Positions 9,692 through 18,159 of a DNA stretch of 64,000 bases are shown here, piece by piece (positions within the stretch are counted from its first letter, which is position 1; each line of letters starts with the position of its first letter). The stretch covers positions 16,046 to 80,045 of the forward strand of contig NZ_BCMI01000012.1 in NCBI RefSeq assembly GCF_002217985.1, given 5' to 3'. Both the position numbers and the translations under genes were made by a program. Origin of the DNA: Secundilactobacillus pentosiphilus. GTDB lineage: Bacteria > Bacillota > Bacilli > Lactobacillales > Lactobacillaceae. A model generated the notes under the pieces. It made no database searches. It was not told where the DNA came from and saw nothing but the letters and a program-made list of their open reading frames with translations.

Positions 9692-9810
9692 AAAACGTGT
9701 TCCGTAGACCAGACCGCTGCATGTAAGGCACTTACAACACAAATCCAAAACCGGGATTTATGTCGCAAGTACCTTACACTCCGCGGTCTAAACGGTCTAC
9801 TCCACACTCT
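9692..9810 (-). repeat. Stop-codon-linked hairpin repeat, intact copy after gpmA
   Basis: One continuous imperfect hairpin. Paired segments from outside in are GTAGACC/GGTCTAC, AGACCGC/GCGGTCT, TGTAAGG/CCTTACA, ACTT/AAGT and AATCC/GGATT. On the minus strand it begins 4 bases after the gpmA stop codon and reads in gpmA's direction. The outer arm differs completely from other copies yet still pairs. Confidence 0.8.
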
Positions 9811-9814
9811 TACT

Positions 9815-10504
9815 CTAACCTAACTTACTCTTCCCCAACACATTCAACTTCTCATCGAAGTCATAGATAACTGGTTGGCCCGTCTTCATTTCCAAGTTGA
9901 TGATATCTTCATCTGAGATACCTTCAATGTACTTGCTCAAGGCACGCAATGAGTTACCGTGGGCCGCAATGATGACGTTCTTGCCATCTAACAACTTAGG
10001 TGCCACTTCATCTTCCCAGAAAGGCATAACCCGTTCGAGAGTCACCTTTAAGTTTTCACCACCAGGTACGATGTTAGGGTCCAAGTTAGCGTAACGACGA
10101 TCGTTAACAGCTGAACCTTCATCATCAGCCTTCAGCAATGGTGGCAAAACATCGTATGAACGACGCCAGATGTGAACTTGTTCGTCACCGAACTTCTTAG
10201 CTGCTTCAGCCTTGTTTTGGCCTTGCAAAGCGCCGTAGTGACGTTCGTTCAAACGCCACGTCTTCTTTTCTGGAATCCAGAGTTGATCTGAGTATTCCAA
10301 AGCGTAATGCAACGTCTTGATGGCACGAGTTAACACAGAAGTGTAAGCATAATCGAATTGAATGCCTGCTTCCTTAAGCAACTTACCAGCGTTGATAGCT
10401 TGCTTAACACCTTCATCACTAAGGTCAACGTCAACCCAACCAGTAAATTGGTTAGATAAGTTCCATTCACTTTGACCGTGGCGGATCAATACTAATTTAG
10501 CCAT
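9815..10504 (-). CDS. gpmA: 2,3-bisphosphoglycerate-dependent phosphoglycerate mutase
   Basis: A glycolytic enzyme that interconverts 3- and 2-phosphoglycerate in the cytoplasm, using a phosphohistidine intermediate. The N-terminal [10 protein letters not shown] motif supplies the catalytic histidine (about residue 9), and the second active-site histidine is in [10 protein letters not shown] near residue 185. The length of 229 residues is normal for the dimeric dPGM family. The ATG at 10504 follows an AGAGG-type ribosome site. The gene stands alone: lepB upstream ends in its own terminator, and two hairpin repeats plus a bidirectional terminator follow. Confidence 0.97.
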   Translation of the reverse strand: MAKLVLIRHGQSEWNLSNQFTGWVDVDLSDEGVKQAINAGKLLKEAGIQFDYAYTSVLTRAIKTLHYALEYSDQLWIPEKKTWRLNERHYGALQGQNKAEAAKKFGDEQVHIWRRSYDVLPPLLKADDEGSAVNDRRYANLDPNIVPGGENLKVTLERVMPFWEDEVAPKLLDGKNVIIAAHGNSLRALSKYIEGISDEDIINLEMKTGQPVIYDFDEKLNVLGKSKLG

Positions 10505-10592
10505 TAGTTAAATACCTCTTTCTTCTTTTAATTACCAAACCATTTTACACCAAATCAGTTGTAATTTCAGTACCAATTCGCGTTTCCCATCA

Positions 10593-10629
10593 GGAAAACG
10601 GGTTCAATCCCGAAAAAGATCGAACCCGC
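10593..10629 (-). terminator. Terminator after lepB
   Basis: GCGGGTTC pairs with GAACCCGT across a ~16-base loop, and the minus strand continues TTTTCC. Confidence 0.6.
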
Positions 10630-10651
10630 TGAAGATGAATCAGTTTTTAAA

Positions 10652-11263
10652 TTAATTTTGGTAATTATTGATGACCTTGTGGTTACTCTTCCAAACGCCG
10701 ATCTTCACCACACCCACCAGCTTACTCTTCGGCACGAATCCATACATCCGGCTATCCTCCGAGACGCTCCGGTGATCACCCATGACGAAGTAGCAGTTCT
10801 TGGGCACCTTATTGATCCGGTTATTGCCAATGGCCATGCTCCACTTGTTGCTCCAGTCGTTTTGACGGGCAGCAGAGACTAGGTTAAAGCCGTTTTGATA
10901 ACCAGTAACCGTGCCAGCTTGCTGCTGATACTTAGAAATGTAGTTTTGCGCTTGATACTTGCCATTAACGTAGAGCTTTCCCGTTTTACTGTAACGGATC
11001 GAATCTCCTGGCATGCCGATGACACGCTTAACGTAATTTTCCTTCGGCGCGGCGTTGGCATCTACCCCGCCAGCATCAAATACGATGACTGAATAGCGCT
11101 TTACCGGCGCCGTTTTAACCGCCACCACGTGCTGGCCATTCTTTAAATTCGGCTCCATTGACGCCCCAGAAACGTTAACTGGTACCAGCCAAAAGAAACG
11201 AATTCCCAGCGCCAATAATAGTCCAATAGCAACTGGTATTATCCACGAAAGTGCTTTTTTCAA
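10652..11263 (-). CDS. lepB: Signal peptidase I
   Basis: Membrane-bound serine/lysine protease that removes signal peptides from exported proteins. A single N-terminal membrane helix (about 5-27) is followed by the catalytic serine in SGASMEPNL (Ser35) and the general-base lysine in YVKRVIGMPGD (Lys79); the conserved GDHRxxSxDSR box is present near 165. At 203 residues it has normal length for Firmicutes. The start is a TTG preceded by GGAGG at 7 bases. It lies 38 bases downstream of the AI-2E family permease gene, probably in one transcript. Its substrates would include the many secreted proteins of this window. Confidence 0.95.
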   Translation of the reverse strand: MKKALSWIIPVAIGLLLALGIRFFWLVPVNVSGASMEPNLKNGQHVVAVKTAPVKRYSVIVFDAGGVDANAAPKENYVKRVIGMPGDSIRYSKTGKLYVNGKYQAQNYISKYQQQAGTVTGYQNGFNLVSAARQNDWSNKWSMAIGNNRINKVPKNCYFVMGDHRSVSEDSRMYGFVPKSKLVGVVKIGVWKSNHKVINNYQN

Positions 11264-11300
11264 AATAAACCCTCCAATTTGTTAGTGAACAGCTGCTCTG

Positions 11301-12380
11301 TTAGTCATCTGACTTCCAGCGTTTCCGTTGTTCTTTAATTTTCTTTGTTAACTCTTTAGGCGCAACGTATAAGCCGTGTGCCTTCTTGACACCCAGAATG
11401 TCCAAAAAGAAAGTGAAAATCGGGACACTGACGATCAGCCCCCAGATCCCCCACATTGCTTCACCTGCCAATAATACCACGAAAGTATAGAAAATCGGCA
11501 ATTCAGTTTTGCTTGACATCAGCTTAGGATTTAAGACGTAAGCTTCCATAGCGTGAACGACTACCAGCAAAACTAAGATCGTAATAACGTCTCTGGTACC
11601 GCCAACTGCGTAGCCCAAAATACTTAACGGAATGGCTGAAATGATGACCCCGGCGACGGGCACCAAGCTTAAAATAAAGATCATGATGGCGACTGCCAGC
11701 AATTGCGGAATATGCAAGAATGCCAAAACAATCGTTGTTACCGCCGTATTGAACAGCGCGATTAAGAATTGTGCTTCCAAAACGACCCCAAAGGTATCAG
11801 CAAACTTGTGGCCAAAGTAAGAAATATCCTGGAAGAACCAGCCGTATTCACTGCTTAAAAACAGTCGGGAGAAGGACTCCATGGGCTTCAATTCAATGGT
11901 GTAAAAAAAGCTTAGAATCATGGAAAGAACGATTGTGACCCCAAACGAGCCAATACTAGTAATGTAGTCGACAATGACTTTTAAGCTGCCCCTTACTTGT
12001 GGCAGGAGGTTAGATTTGGCTAACCAATCCGATATTAATTTAACCGTTTGGTTAGTATCGTTTGCTGAATCTTGATAGAAATTATAGATTGACTGAACAC
12101 TTGATACCACCTGCGCCGTAATTTTAGGAATATAGATGGTAATGGCAAAATACAGGCCTACGATCAACAATGTATAAACCACAATCACGATGAGCTGATA
12201 AGGTATCCGTGCACGGCGCTGCAAGGCCCTGATCAGCCTAATGATTAAGAACGTAAAGATAAAGGTCAGCAAGATCTTACTCATTTCCGATCTGACCAGC
12301 CAAAGAAACCCAATCAAAATGCCCAAAACGACCCAGCGTCTTAGGATGACATTATTAACAAACCGTTGATATAAGCTCAT
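11301..12380 (-). CDS. AI-2E family (YdbI/PerM-like) membrane permease
   Basis: A polytopic membrane protein of about 359 residues with a central soluble stretch between helix pairs and a long C-terminal hydrophobic block. The LVPVAGVIISAIPLSILGY and MWGIWGLIVSVPI segments are typical of the AI-2E transporter family. Members have been linked to autoinducer export, Na+/Li+-H+ antiport or other transport, so the substrate cannot be assigned. The ATG at 12380 was chosen over upstream in-frame codons because AGAGGAAG lies about 8 bases before it. The envelope-protein gene upstream is 76 bases away. Confidence 0.85.
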   Translation of the reverse strand: MSLYQRFVNNVILRRWVVLGILIGFLWLVRSEMSKILLTFIFTFLIIRLIRALQRRARIPYQLIVIVVYTLLIVGLYFAITIYIPKITAQVVSSVQSIYNFYQDSANDTNQTVKLISDWLAKSNLLPQVRGSLKVIVDYITSIGSFGVTIVLSMILSFFYTIELKPMESFSRLFLSSEYGWFFQDISYFGHKFADTFGVVLEAQFLIALFNTAVTTIVLAFLHIPQLLAVAIMIFILSLVPVAGVIISAIPLSILGYAVGGTRDVITILVLLVVVHAMEAYVLNPKLMSSKTELPIFYTFVVLLAGEAMWGIWGLIVSVPIFTFFLDILGVKKAHGLYVAPKELTKKIKEQRKRWKSDD

Positions 12381-12456
12381 AGCGTCTCTTCCTCTCACAG
12401 GTACGTAAATAGCCCTTGCAGCCACTTCTAATCGTGGTCAAACAAGGACCATTTTG

Positions 12457-13374
12457 TTACTTAAAGGTCTTTTGTGCGTATGATTTAAACGAGACCCCCG
12501 CCTTATTAGCGGCAATCAAACCGTTTCTAATATCTTGATCTGAAAAACTGCCTGATGATACACCAATTGACGATAAGGTTTTGCGGGCACTGGCAATCTG
12601 ACCAGCCGTGATGGCTTTACCGTTGATCTCAGTTTGAGATTTTTTAACGGTAAACTCATTGGACCCCTTATAGTTCTTGGCAGCTTGCTTTTCACTATCC
12701 GTTAAGCCCGAAGTAATGCCGTGGCTAGCTGCAGAACTATCGCTGTTTGCTGAACTGTCAGAACTTGCAGAAGGCATGCTACTGCTTGAATCAACAGTAC
12801 CATCTCCGTCATGATTAATGGCTTTATTGTTCGCACTGCGCAGTTCTACTGCTTTATTGTAAATGTCGGTATAATAAGGTTCCTTGGCTTCAGCATCCTT
12901 AAAAATACGGTCCAAAGTTGAGTTGGAAGCCTCATAAGACTGCCCCTGATTTTGAGTTAACGCCTGGTCATAGACACCTTGGAAGGTCTCTGCTTTAAGC
13001 TGAACCGTTTTTAACACTTTAAGCGCTGTTTTAGCTCGGTTGCTTAAAGTTGAAAGCGCCGGTTTAGCGTTCTTAACTTTCATATAATCGGACTTTGCGG
13101 CATTAAACTCATGATCGGACATTGCCGATTCGGCTGACACAAAGTTTTGTGTTTGGGTCAAATAACCCTGCGCCTGTTTATCATTGGTGCGGTGGCGCAA
13201 TGCGTCTTGGAAAGATGACTCAGCAATTGAATAGTTTTTCTTGTTGACCGCCTTCTTACCGGTCGTCATTGCCGCTGTATAAGCTTTCTGTGTAATATGA
13301 TGACTGGTAAAGGTGACCCCGCCGACGATGGCAACGATCACAACAACCACAATGGTCCAGATCCACTTTTTCAC
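12457..13374 (-). CDS. Membrane-anchored extracellular protein with a TPR-like helical region
   Basis: 305 residues. A short N-terminal membrane segment (WIWTIVVVVIVAIVGGVTF) is followed by a helical region (about 25-175) with spaced motifs such as KNYSIAESSFQDALRHRTND that resemble tetratricopeptide-like repeats. Next come a Ser/Asp-rich linker (about 185-215) and a C-terminal domain ending YAQKTFK. I do not recognise a named family and assign no function. The start is a GTG at 13374 preceded by a strong AGGAGG site at 7 bases; the frame stays open well upstream, but without a comparable site. It diverges from cfa and leads towards the permease and lepB genes. Confidence 0.7.
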   Translation of the reverse strand: MKKWIWTIVVVVIVAIVGGVTFTSHHITQKAYTAAMTTGKKAVNKKNYSIAESSFQDALRHRTNDKQAQGYLTQTQNFVSAESAMSDHEFNAAKSDYMKVKNAKPALSTLSNRAKTALKVLKTVQLKAETFQGVYDQALTQNQGQSYEASNSTLDRIFKDAEAKEPYYTDIYNKAVELRSANNKAINHDGDGTVDSSSSMPSASSDSSANSDSSAASHGITSGLTDSEKQAAKNYKGSNEFTVKKSQTEINGKAITAGQIASARKTLSSIGVSSGSFSDQDIRNGLIAANKAGVSFKSYAQKTFK

Positions 13375-13543
13375 TGTAATTCCTCCTACTTTAGGTATCA
13401 TATTCATCATTATAACATGTTGCCAATCCTTACGGCAGTTGCGTTTCATAAGATTATCCAATGCGAAGATCATCCCAGCTTGACGGTTAAGCGTATAATT
13501 AACGTTGAAAGACATTATTGCATAGAGAGAGGATTGAAACTTC

Positions 13544-14716
13544 ATGCTTGAAAAGACGTTTTACAAAACCTTTCTGAGCCGTTCATTCAATATCCCAGTT
13601 AAAGTAACGTACTGGGACGGCAAAACAGAAACTTATGGGGATGGCGACCCCGAGGTTCACATTACTTTGAACGAGCCAATTCCCATCGGGGACATTCGTA
13701 AGAACGCATCGATTGCGCTTGGTGAAGGTTACATGGATAAGAAAATTGAAATCGACGGCAGTATCGAAAAGCTGATCACTTCAGCCTATGAAACTGCTAA
13801 CAGCTTCTTTCATAACAATAAGTTTATCCACTTCTTGCCAAAGCAAAAACACGATGAGAAGGAAAGCAAGCAGGACATCCAAAGCCATTACGATTTAGGT
13901 AATGATTTCTATAAATTATGGCTTGATAAAACGATGACGTATTCCTGTGCTTACTTTGAACATCCCGATGATGACCTGACAACCGCACAGATTAATAAAG
14001 TGCATCACATCATCAATAAACTCAACCCGCAACCTGGTCGAACCTTACTTGATATCGGTTGCGGCTGGGGGACTTTGATGCTGACAGCTGCTAAGGAATA
14101 CCACTTAAAGGTTACTGGTGTCACGTTAAGCCAGGAACAATACGACCTCGTTTCGCAACGGATCAAGGATGACCACTTAGAAGACGTGGCTGAAGTACTA
14201 TTGGTGGATTACCGCGAGTTAGGCGATCGCCAGTGGGATTACGTCACCTCTGTCGGCATGTTCGAACACGTCGGCGAAGAAAACCTCGGTCAGTATTTCA
14301 AGGACGTTGCCAAATATCTCAGGCCTAACGGTGTGGCGTTAATTCACGGTATCACCCGGCAAGGTAAGGGTGCCAATAACGGCTGGCTAAATAAGTGGAT
14401 TTTCCCGGGTGGCTACGTACCGGGTCTGACAGAAAACATCCAGCACATGTTGGATGCTGGCCTGCAAATCGATGACTTGGAACCACTACGACGTCACTAT
14501 CAAAAGACTACGGAAATTTGGGATAAAAACTTTAAAATGCATGAAGCGGAAATCACAAAAATGATGGACGAACGCTTCGTTAGGATGTGGGACTTGTATC
14601 TGCAGGCATGCAGTGCATCGTTTGCATCGGGCAATATTGATGTGATGCAGTTCTTGTTGTCAAAGGGACCTTCTTCAAGGGAGTTGCCGATGACGAGGGG
14701 GTATATGTTGAAGTAA
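13544..14716 (+). CDS. cfa: Cyclopropane-fatty-acyl-phospholipid synthase
   Basis: Transfers a methylene group from S-adenosylmethionine to the double bond of membrane phospholipid acyl chains, making cyclopropane (lactobacillic) fatty acids that help acid and stress tolerance. The SAM-binding motif [11 protein letters not shown] lies at about 168-178, after the family's [16 protein letters not shown] segment (113-128); TYSCAYFEH follows it. The length of 390 residues matches the family. The ATG is preceded by AGAGAGAGG. It is the only plus-strand gene between 0.6 and 44 kb and is followed at once by a tandem array of hairpin repeats. Confidence 0.96.
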   Translation: MLEKTFYKTFLSRSFNIPVKVTYWDGKTETYGDGDPEVHITLNEPIPIGDIRKNASIALGEGYMDKKIEIDGSIEKLITSAYETANSFFHNNKFIHFLPKQKHDEKESKQDIQSHYDLGNDFYKLWLDKTMTYSCAYFEHPDDDLTTAQINKVHHIINKLNPQPGRTLLDIGCGWGTLMLTAAKEYHLKVTGVTLSQEQYDLVSQRIKDDHLEDVAEVLLVDYRELGDRQWDYVTSVGMFEHVGEENLGQYFKDVAKYLRPNGVALIHGITRQGKGANNGWLNKWIFPGGYVPGLTENIQHMLDAGLQIDDLEPLRRHYQKTTEIWDKNFKMHEAEITKMMDERFVRMWDLYLQACSASFASGNIDVMQFLLSKGPSSRELPMTRGYMLK

Positions 14717-14832
14717 GGTGCGAAACCAGGCGGTTAGAGAGCGGAGTGTAAGGTAACTCAGCCGGAAATCCTGGGCTTGGATTTATGGCTGAGTTGCCTT
14801 ACATGCAGCTCTCTGCCTGGTGGAGCCCGATT
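14717..14832 (+). repeat. Stop-codon-linked hairpin repeat, copy 1 after cfa
   Basis: Starts on the base after the cfa TAA. Pairings are ACCAGGC/GCCTGGT, AGAGAGC/GCTCTCT, TGTAAGG/CCTTACA, ACTCAGCC/GGCTGAGT and AATCC/GGATT. Confidence 0.85.
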
Positions 14833-14835
14833 AAA

Positions 14836-14954
14836 GTAAGGTGCGAAACCAGGCGGTTAGAGACTGGAGCGTAAGCTACTTTCATCGGAAATCCCCGAAC
14901 TTGGGATTTGTGATGAAAGTGGCTTACGTGCAAGTCTCTGCCTGGTGGAGCCCG
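14836..14954 (+). repeat. Stop-codon-linked hairpin repeat, copy 2 after cfa
   Basis: Same outer arms as copy 1, but the inner stem is ACTTTCATC/GATGAAAGT and the others are AGAGAC/GTCTCT, CGTAAG/CTTACG and AAATCCC/GGGATTT. Both sides have changed together. Confidence 0.85.
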
Positions 14955-15035
14955 ATTCGGCTATATAACATTGTAAATCCTGGGTTTGGGATTTATAGTC
15001 AGGCCGCTTTACATGCAGCTCTCTGCCTGGTGGAG
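14955..15035 (+). repeat. Truncated hairpin repeat in the cfa array
   Basis: Lacks the left outer arm and keeps the loop (AAATCCtgggtttGGGATTT) and right half (TTTACATGCAGCTCTCTGCC, then TGG). Confidence 0.7.
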
Positions 15036-15045
15036 CCCGATTAAA

Positions 15046-15164
15046 GTAAGGTGCGGAACCAGGCGGTTAGAGACTGGAGCGTAAGCCACTTTCATCGGAA
15101 ATCCCCGAACTTGGGATTTGTGATGAAAGTGGCTTACGTGCAAGTCTCTGCCTGGTGGAGCCCG
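15046..15164 (+). repeat. Stop-codon-linked hairpin repeat, copy 3 after cfa
   Basis: Almost identical to copy 2. Together with the truncated unit that follows, it makes a ~210-bp tandem duplication of the block at 14836-15035. Confidence 0.85.
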
Positions 15165-15250
15165 ATTCGGCTATATAACATTATAAATCCCGGGTTTGGA
15201 TTTATAGTGTCAATGCGTTACGTGCAAGTCTCTGCCTGGCGGAGCCCGAT
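15165..15250 (+). repeat. Second truncated hairpin repeat in the cfa array
   Basis: Counterpart of the partial unit at 14955-15035, again with only the loop and right half. Confidence 0.7.
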
Positions 15251-15275
15251 TCAGCTACACAAAAGTGAACAGCCA

Positions 15276-15311
15276 AAAAGCAGCGCAACCCCAAACGGAT
15301 TGCGCTGCTTT
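15276..15311. terminator. Terminator between cfa and azlD
   Basis: AAAGCAGCGCAA with TTGCGCTGCTTT around an 11-base loop. A-runs and T-runs on both sides allow it to serve both convergent transcripts. Confidence 0.75.
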
Positions 15312-15359
15312 ACTATTCAAAGGACTAAAAGTCCCAAGTTTTCAATTTAACTAAACGCC

Positions 15360-15704
15360 TCACAATACAACTGCCAGTAAGAACACGCTGACTAGGCCCA
15401 CCACTACGGAAAGCGCCATCGACCGTGTAAAGTAGGCAACTAGACCTACAATAACTGAAGCGATGATCTCCGGCACGTGATGGATGACATCGAACTGATA
15501 GGTTGGACTCACGAAAACGTCCTTAACCACCAGCGCGGTGAACAGTGAAACTGGAATAAATTTCATCCATTCATTGAACCATTCCGGAATTTTACGCTGG
15601 GTAAAAATCTTGATCGGTATGTATCGTGGCGCAAACGCCACGAAAAAACCCAAGATAACTAATAAGAGATGTTGCGCTGTATTCCAGTGATTTACTGCTG
15701 TCAT
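15360..15704 (-). CDS. azlD: AzlD-type branched-chain amino acid exporter subunit
   Basis: A 114-residue protein with about four membrane helices and little else, typical of AzlD. The motif ARYIPIKIFTQRKIPEWFNEW in the first loop is characteristic of the family. AzlD pairs with AzlC to export branched-chain amino acids, as shown for Bacillus subtilis azlCD with 4-azaleucine. The ATG follows GTAGGGG. It lies 17 bases downstream of azlC and is almost certainly co-transcribed with it. Confidence 0.9.
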   Translation of the reverse strand: MTAVNHWNTAQHLLLVILGFFVAFAPRYIPIKIFTQRKIPEWFNEWMKFIPVSLFTALVVKDVFVSPTYQFDVIHHVPEIIASVIVGLVAYFTRSMALSVVVGLVSVFLLAVVL

Positions 15705-15721
15705 ATCTGTCCCCTACTTAA

Positions 15722-16510
15722 CTAATTCTCGTCTGACTCTTCTTCAACTGCCGCTTCTTTGCTGCCAGGGCTACTAACCTTATAAAGAAGGTGGCTCCCC
15801 GGTTTTTTATTACGTAAGTAATGCTCCAAAGCAAATCCGATAAACGATGAAATTAAGGTCGAAATAACTAATCCTAAGGTACTCTTCGTCAGTACCAGGA
15901 AGAATACCGCCAGTACTGCTGCGATTAAACCAATGAATATGGTTAACCGGTTTTTGACCTGCATAATAATCATGTAGAGGAACAGTGCGGTAAGCGCAAA
16001 ATGAACGACCGTTAAATCAATTTTTAACGCGCTCCCGACCAAACTGCCGATAATATTACTAACGGTCCAAAAAAGTAGGGAGTAGTGTTCAACCATCAAT
16101 GCTTCTCGCGGTGTCCACTTTTTGTCCGTGGCAAACTTTAAATAGTTTACCGCGTAGTTTTCATCGTTCATCGAGACCGCAAAAATCAGTTTAAACCGTT
16201 CAGAGGTGCCAATCAGGTATTTTGATAAACTTGATCCAAGCAATGCGTATCGCAATTCCAAGAAGAACAGCATCAGCACAATGGACAGCAGCGGTGCGTT
16301 AATTGTCAGCATGGACGCAATCATAAATTGCGCACCACCTGAAAAAATAAAAATTGACACAAGCCCGGTTAGAATCGTATTGAATCCAGCCGCGTGCAAA
16401 AGCACACCGCAGGCCAATCCGATAGGAATGTAACTTAAGTTCAGCGGCATTGCAACACTTAATGTTGAACGCCATTTGGGCTCATTAGGGTTTGGCACTT
16501 GTTTTATCAA
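15722..16510 (-). CDS. azlC: AzlC-type branched-chain amino acid exporter
   Basis: The large subunit of the AzlCD exporter, a polytopic membrane protein of about 262 residues. The segment PIGLACGVLLHAAGF, GGAQFMIASM and LELRYALLGSSL (about 30-100) matches the AzlC family. I placed the start at a TTG (16510): the GGAGG lying 8 bases before it forms part of codons 1-3 of the alternative ATG at 16525, so that ATG lacks its own ribosome site. The C-terminal 35 residues are charged and cytoplasmic, ending in an acidic tail. Confidence 0.9.
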   Translation of the reverse strand: MIKQVPNPNEPKWRSTLSVAMPLNLSYIPIGLACGVLLHAAGFNTILTGLVSIFIFSGGAQFMIASMLTINAPLLSIVLMLFFLELRYALLGSSLSKYLIGTSERFKLIFAVSMNDENYAVNYLKFATDKKWTPREALMVEHYSLLFWTVSNIIGSLVGSALKIDLTVVHFALTALFLYMIIMQVKNRLTIFIGLIAAVLAVFFLVLTKSTLGLVISTLISSFIGFALEHYLRNKKPGSHLLYKVSSPGSKEAAVEEESDEN

Positions 16511-16847
16511 GAATGATGCCTCCATAAAAGGTAAAGTGGCGAAGCAGACGATTAGAGAGCAGCAGCAAAGATAATTCTCCAGCTGCTGACGCCGTATAGG
16601 ACAAGCAAATCATTCAGTTTGAAATTACTTTCCTGTCCAAACATGCATCCGCTCCACAAATCGACAATTACACAATACAAGGTCATTTTACCATGTTTCA
16701 TTCTGTTTTCCTACGGTGTTTTCACAAGTTAACTGGACAATAAAACAGTAAGTTTAATTTGTGCAATCTTATTTCATAATAAATAGCAAACTATCTAGCA
16801 ATCAAAAAGAATAAAGTTCGTATCCACACTTTAAGCTACTTTAAGAT
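16511..16847. other. Intergenic region between dacA and azlC
   Basis: Neither a gene nor a clear terminator. Bases 16527-16570 resemble a degenerate left half of the hairpin-repeat family (AAGCAGACGATTAGAGAGC against the usual CAGGCGGTTAGAGAGC), but with no matching right half. Confidence 0.4.
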
Positions 16848-18143
16848 TTAAAATAATGACAAGAAATCACGCCAAGTACGAACTAGCCAATTTGCCTGTT
16901 TTATATTATAAATAGTTTTAACCGGTAAGCTGACCGTGTCTGAATCGTCAATTTGTGAAATTGTCTTTCCGGCTAGTGTTAACCGTACTTTTCCGACCGT
17001 GGTATTAGCTGCCAGCGGTGCTTTCAGACCATCTTTCTCTTGATGACCGGTATCGATCAGTAATTGTGATTTGAGCTGTGTTCTTGACTGGCGTTTTCCA
17101 AGCCAAACCGTTGTTGGCTTAGCTGCGGTGATTTCCGCCGTTTTTACTTTACCCATAGGTACCTTAACGTTACTCAATTGGTAAGTCTGAGTGTTCAAGG
17201 TCACCGGCCGATAGCTGGCATAGACCCAGTCCATCAAATATCGGGTCTGCACAAACCGGGCCGGATCGCCGGTTTTTTTGTTCTGCGCGTGCATCACAAC
17301 GGTGATGATACGGTGGCCATGTTTAGAAACGGTGCCGGTGAAATTACCGCCAGCAGCCTTTGAAGTCCCCGTTTTTAATCCATCCACCGGCAGATTTGAT
17401 TGATACTGACTCAATCCCCTTAGCATCATATCCCAATTCTGCATACGGGTTTGACTACTGCCGCCCTTATCAAACCAAGCTTTACTCAACTGCGTAGTTT
17501 GCAAAATCTCCGGATAATCCTTTAAAAGGACCTGCGCTAAACGGGCAACGTCCTGAGCCGACATGGTATTCTCATCGTTTTTGGCAACTGATGGATAGCC
17601 TAACTTACCAGCCTGACCGTTAGTGATCCCCGAAGCCGTTACGATGTGCGCGCTGGTCAAATGAAGCTGCTTTGCAGTTGTCCGCATCTTATCTATGAAC
17701 CGGTGCGGACTGCCCGAAACGGCGTTGCCAAGTGCGGAAACCGCCCCATTGGCCGAAGTAATTAGACTTGCCTGGTACAGCTCGCGAACGGTGTATGTCC
17801 GATTGGCACTTAACGGTACGTTAGTAAGATCAGGATTACGGCTCATCTTGGCGATCTCTGGGCTGATCGCCACTTGCTGGTTCCAGTGCAATCGGCCAGC
17901 CTTAATTTCTCTTAAAACAATGTAAACCGATAATAGCTTAGTCATAGAAGCAATCGGCAGCTTCTGCTGATCGTTTTTCTGGTACAGGATCTGGCCAGTA
18001 TTGGCATCAACCGCAATCGCTGATTTAACCTGTAAATCGGGGGTAGCTGCTCTAGCACTAAACCCGCCGAACAATAACGTCACCACGAAAACGCACAAAA
18101 ATAGCCCGAATCGCAAGCTATATTTAGGAGATTTATTTAACAT
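16848..18143 (-). CDS. dacA: D-alanyl-D-alanine carboxypeptidase (PBP5 type)
   Basis: A secreted or membrane-bound low-molecular-weight penicillin-binding protein that trims the terminal D-Ala from peptidoglycan stem peptides. A signal peptide (about 1-32, ending FSARA) precedes the serine-peptidase domain, with SxxK at 66-69 (SMTK), SxN at 130-132 (SAN) and KTG at 257-259. The C-terminal part (about 300-400) is the beta-rich PBP5 domain, and a final WLVRTWRDFLSLF can form an amphipathic membrane anchor. The ATG at 18143 follows GGAGGG. It begins 16 bases after the stop of the sensor kinase gene, so the two-component system and this wall enzyme form one operon. Confidence 0.95.
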   Translation of the reverse strand: MLNKSPKYSLRFGLFLCVFVVTLLFGGFSARAATPDLQVKSAIAVDANTGQILYQKNDQQKLPIASMTKLLSVYIVLREIKAGRLHWNQQVAISPEIAKMSRNPDLTNVPLSANRTYTVRELYQASLITSANGAVSALGNAVSGSPHRFIDKMRTTAKQLHLTSAHIVTASGITNGQAGKLGYPSVAKNDENTMSAQDVARLAQVLLKDYPEILQTTQLSKAWFDKGGSSQTRMQNWDMMLRGLSQYQSNLPVDGLKTGTSKAAGGNFTGTVSKHGHRIITVVMHAQNKKTGDPARFVQTRYLMDWVYASYRPVTLNTQTYQLSNVKVPMGKVKTAEITAAKPTTVWLGKRQSRTQLKSQLLIDTGHQEKDGLKAPLAANTTVGKVRLTLAGKTISQIDDSDTVSLPVKTIYNIKQANWLVRTWRDFLSLF

Positions 18144-18159
18144 AATTCCCTCCATAGGA

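Noticed and set aside
9565..9807. An 80-codon minus-strand frame after gpmA
   Set aside because: Lies entirely in the hairpin repeats and terminator, with no ribosome site and unusual composition.
14841..15350. Two plus-strand frames with very similar N-termini (MRNQAVRDWSV...)
   Set aside because: They are translations of the hairpin repeats themselves, begin inside the outer arm and lack ribosome sites; similarity reflects repeat duplication.
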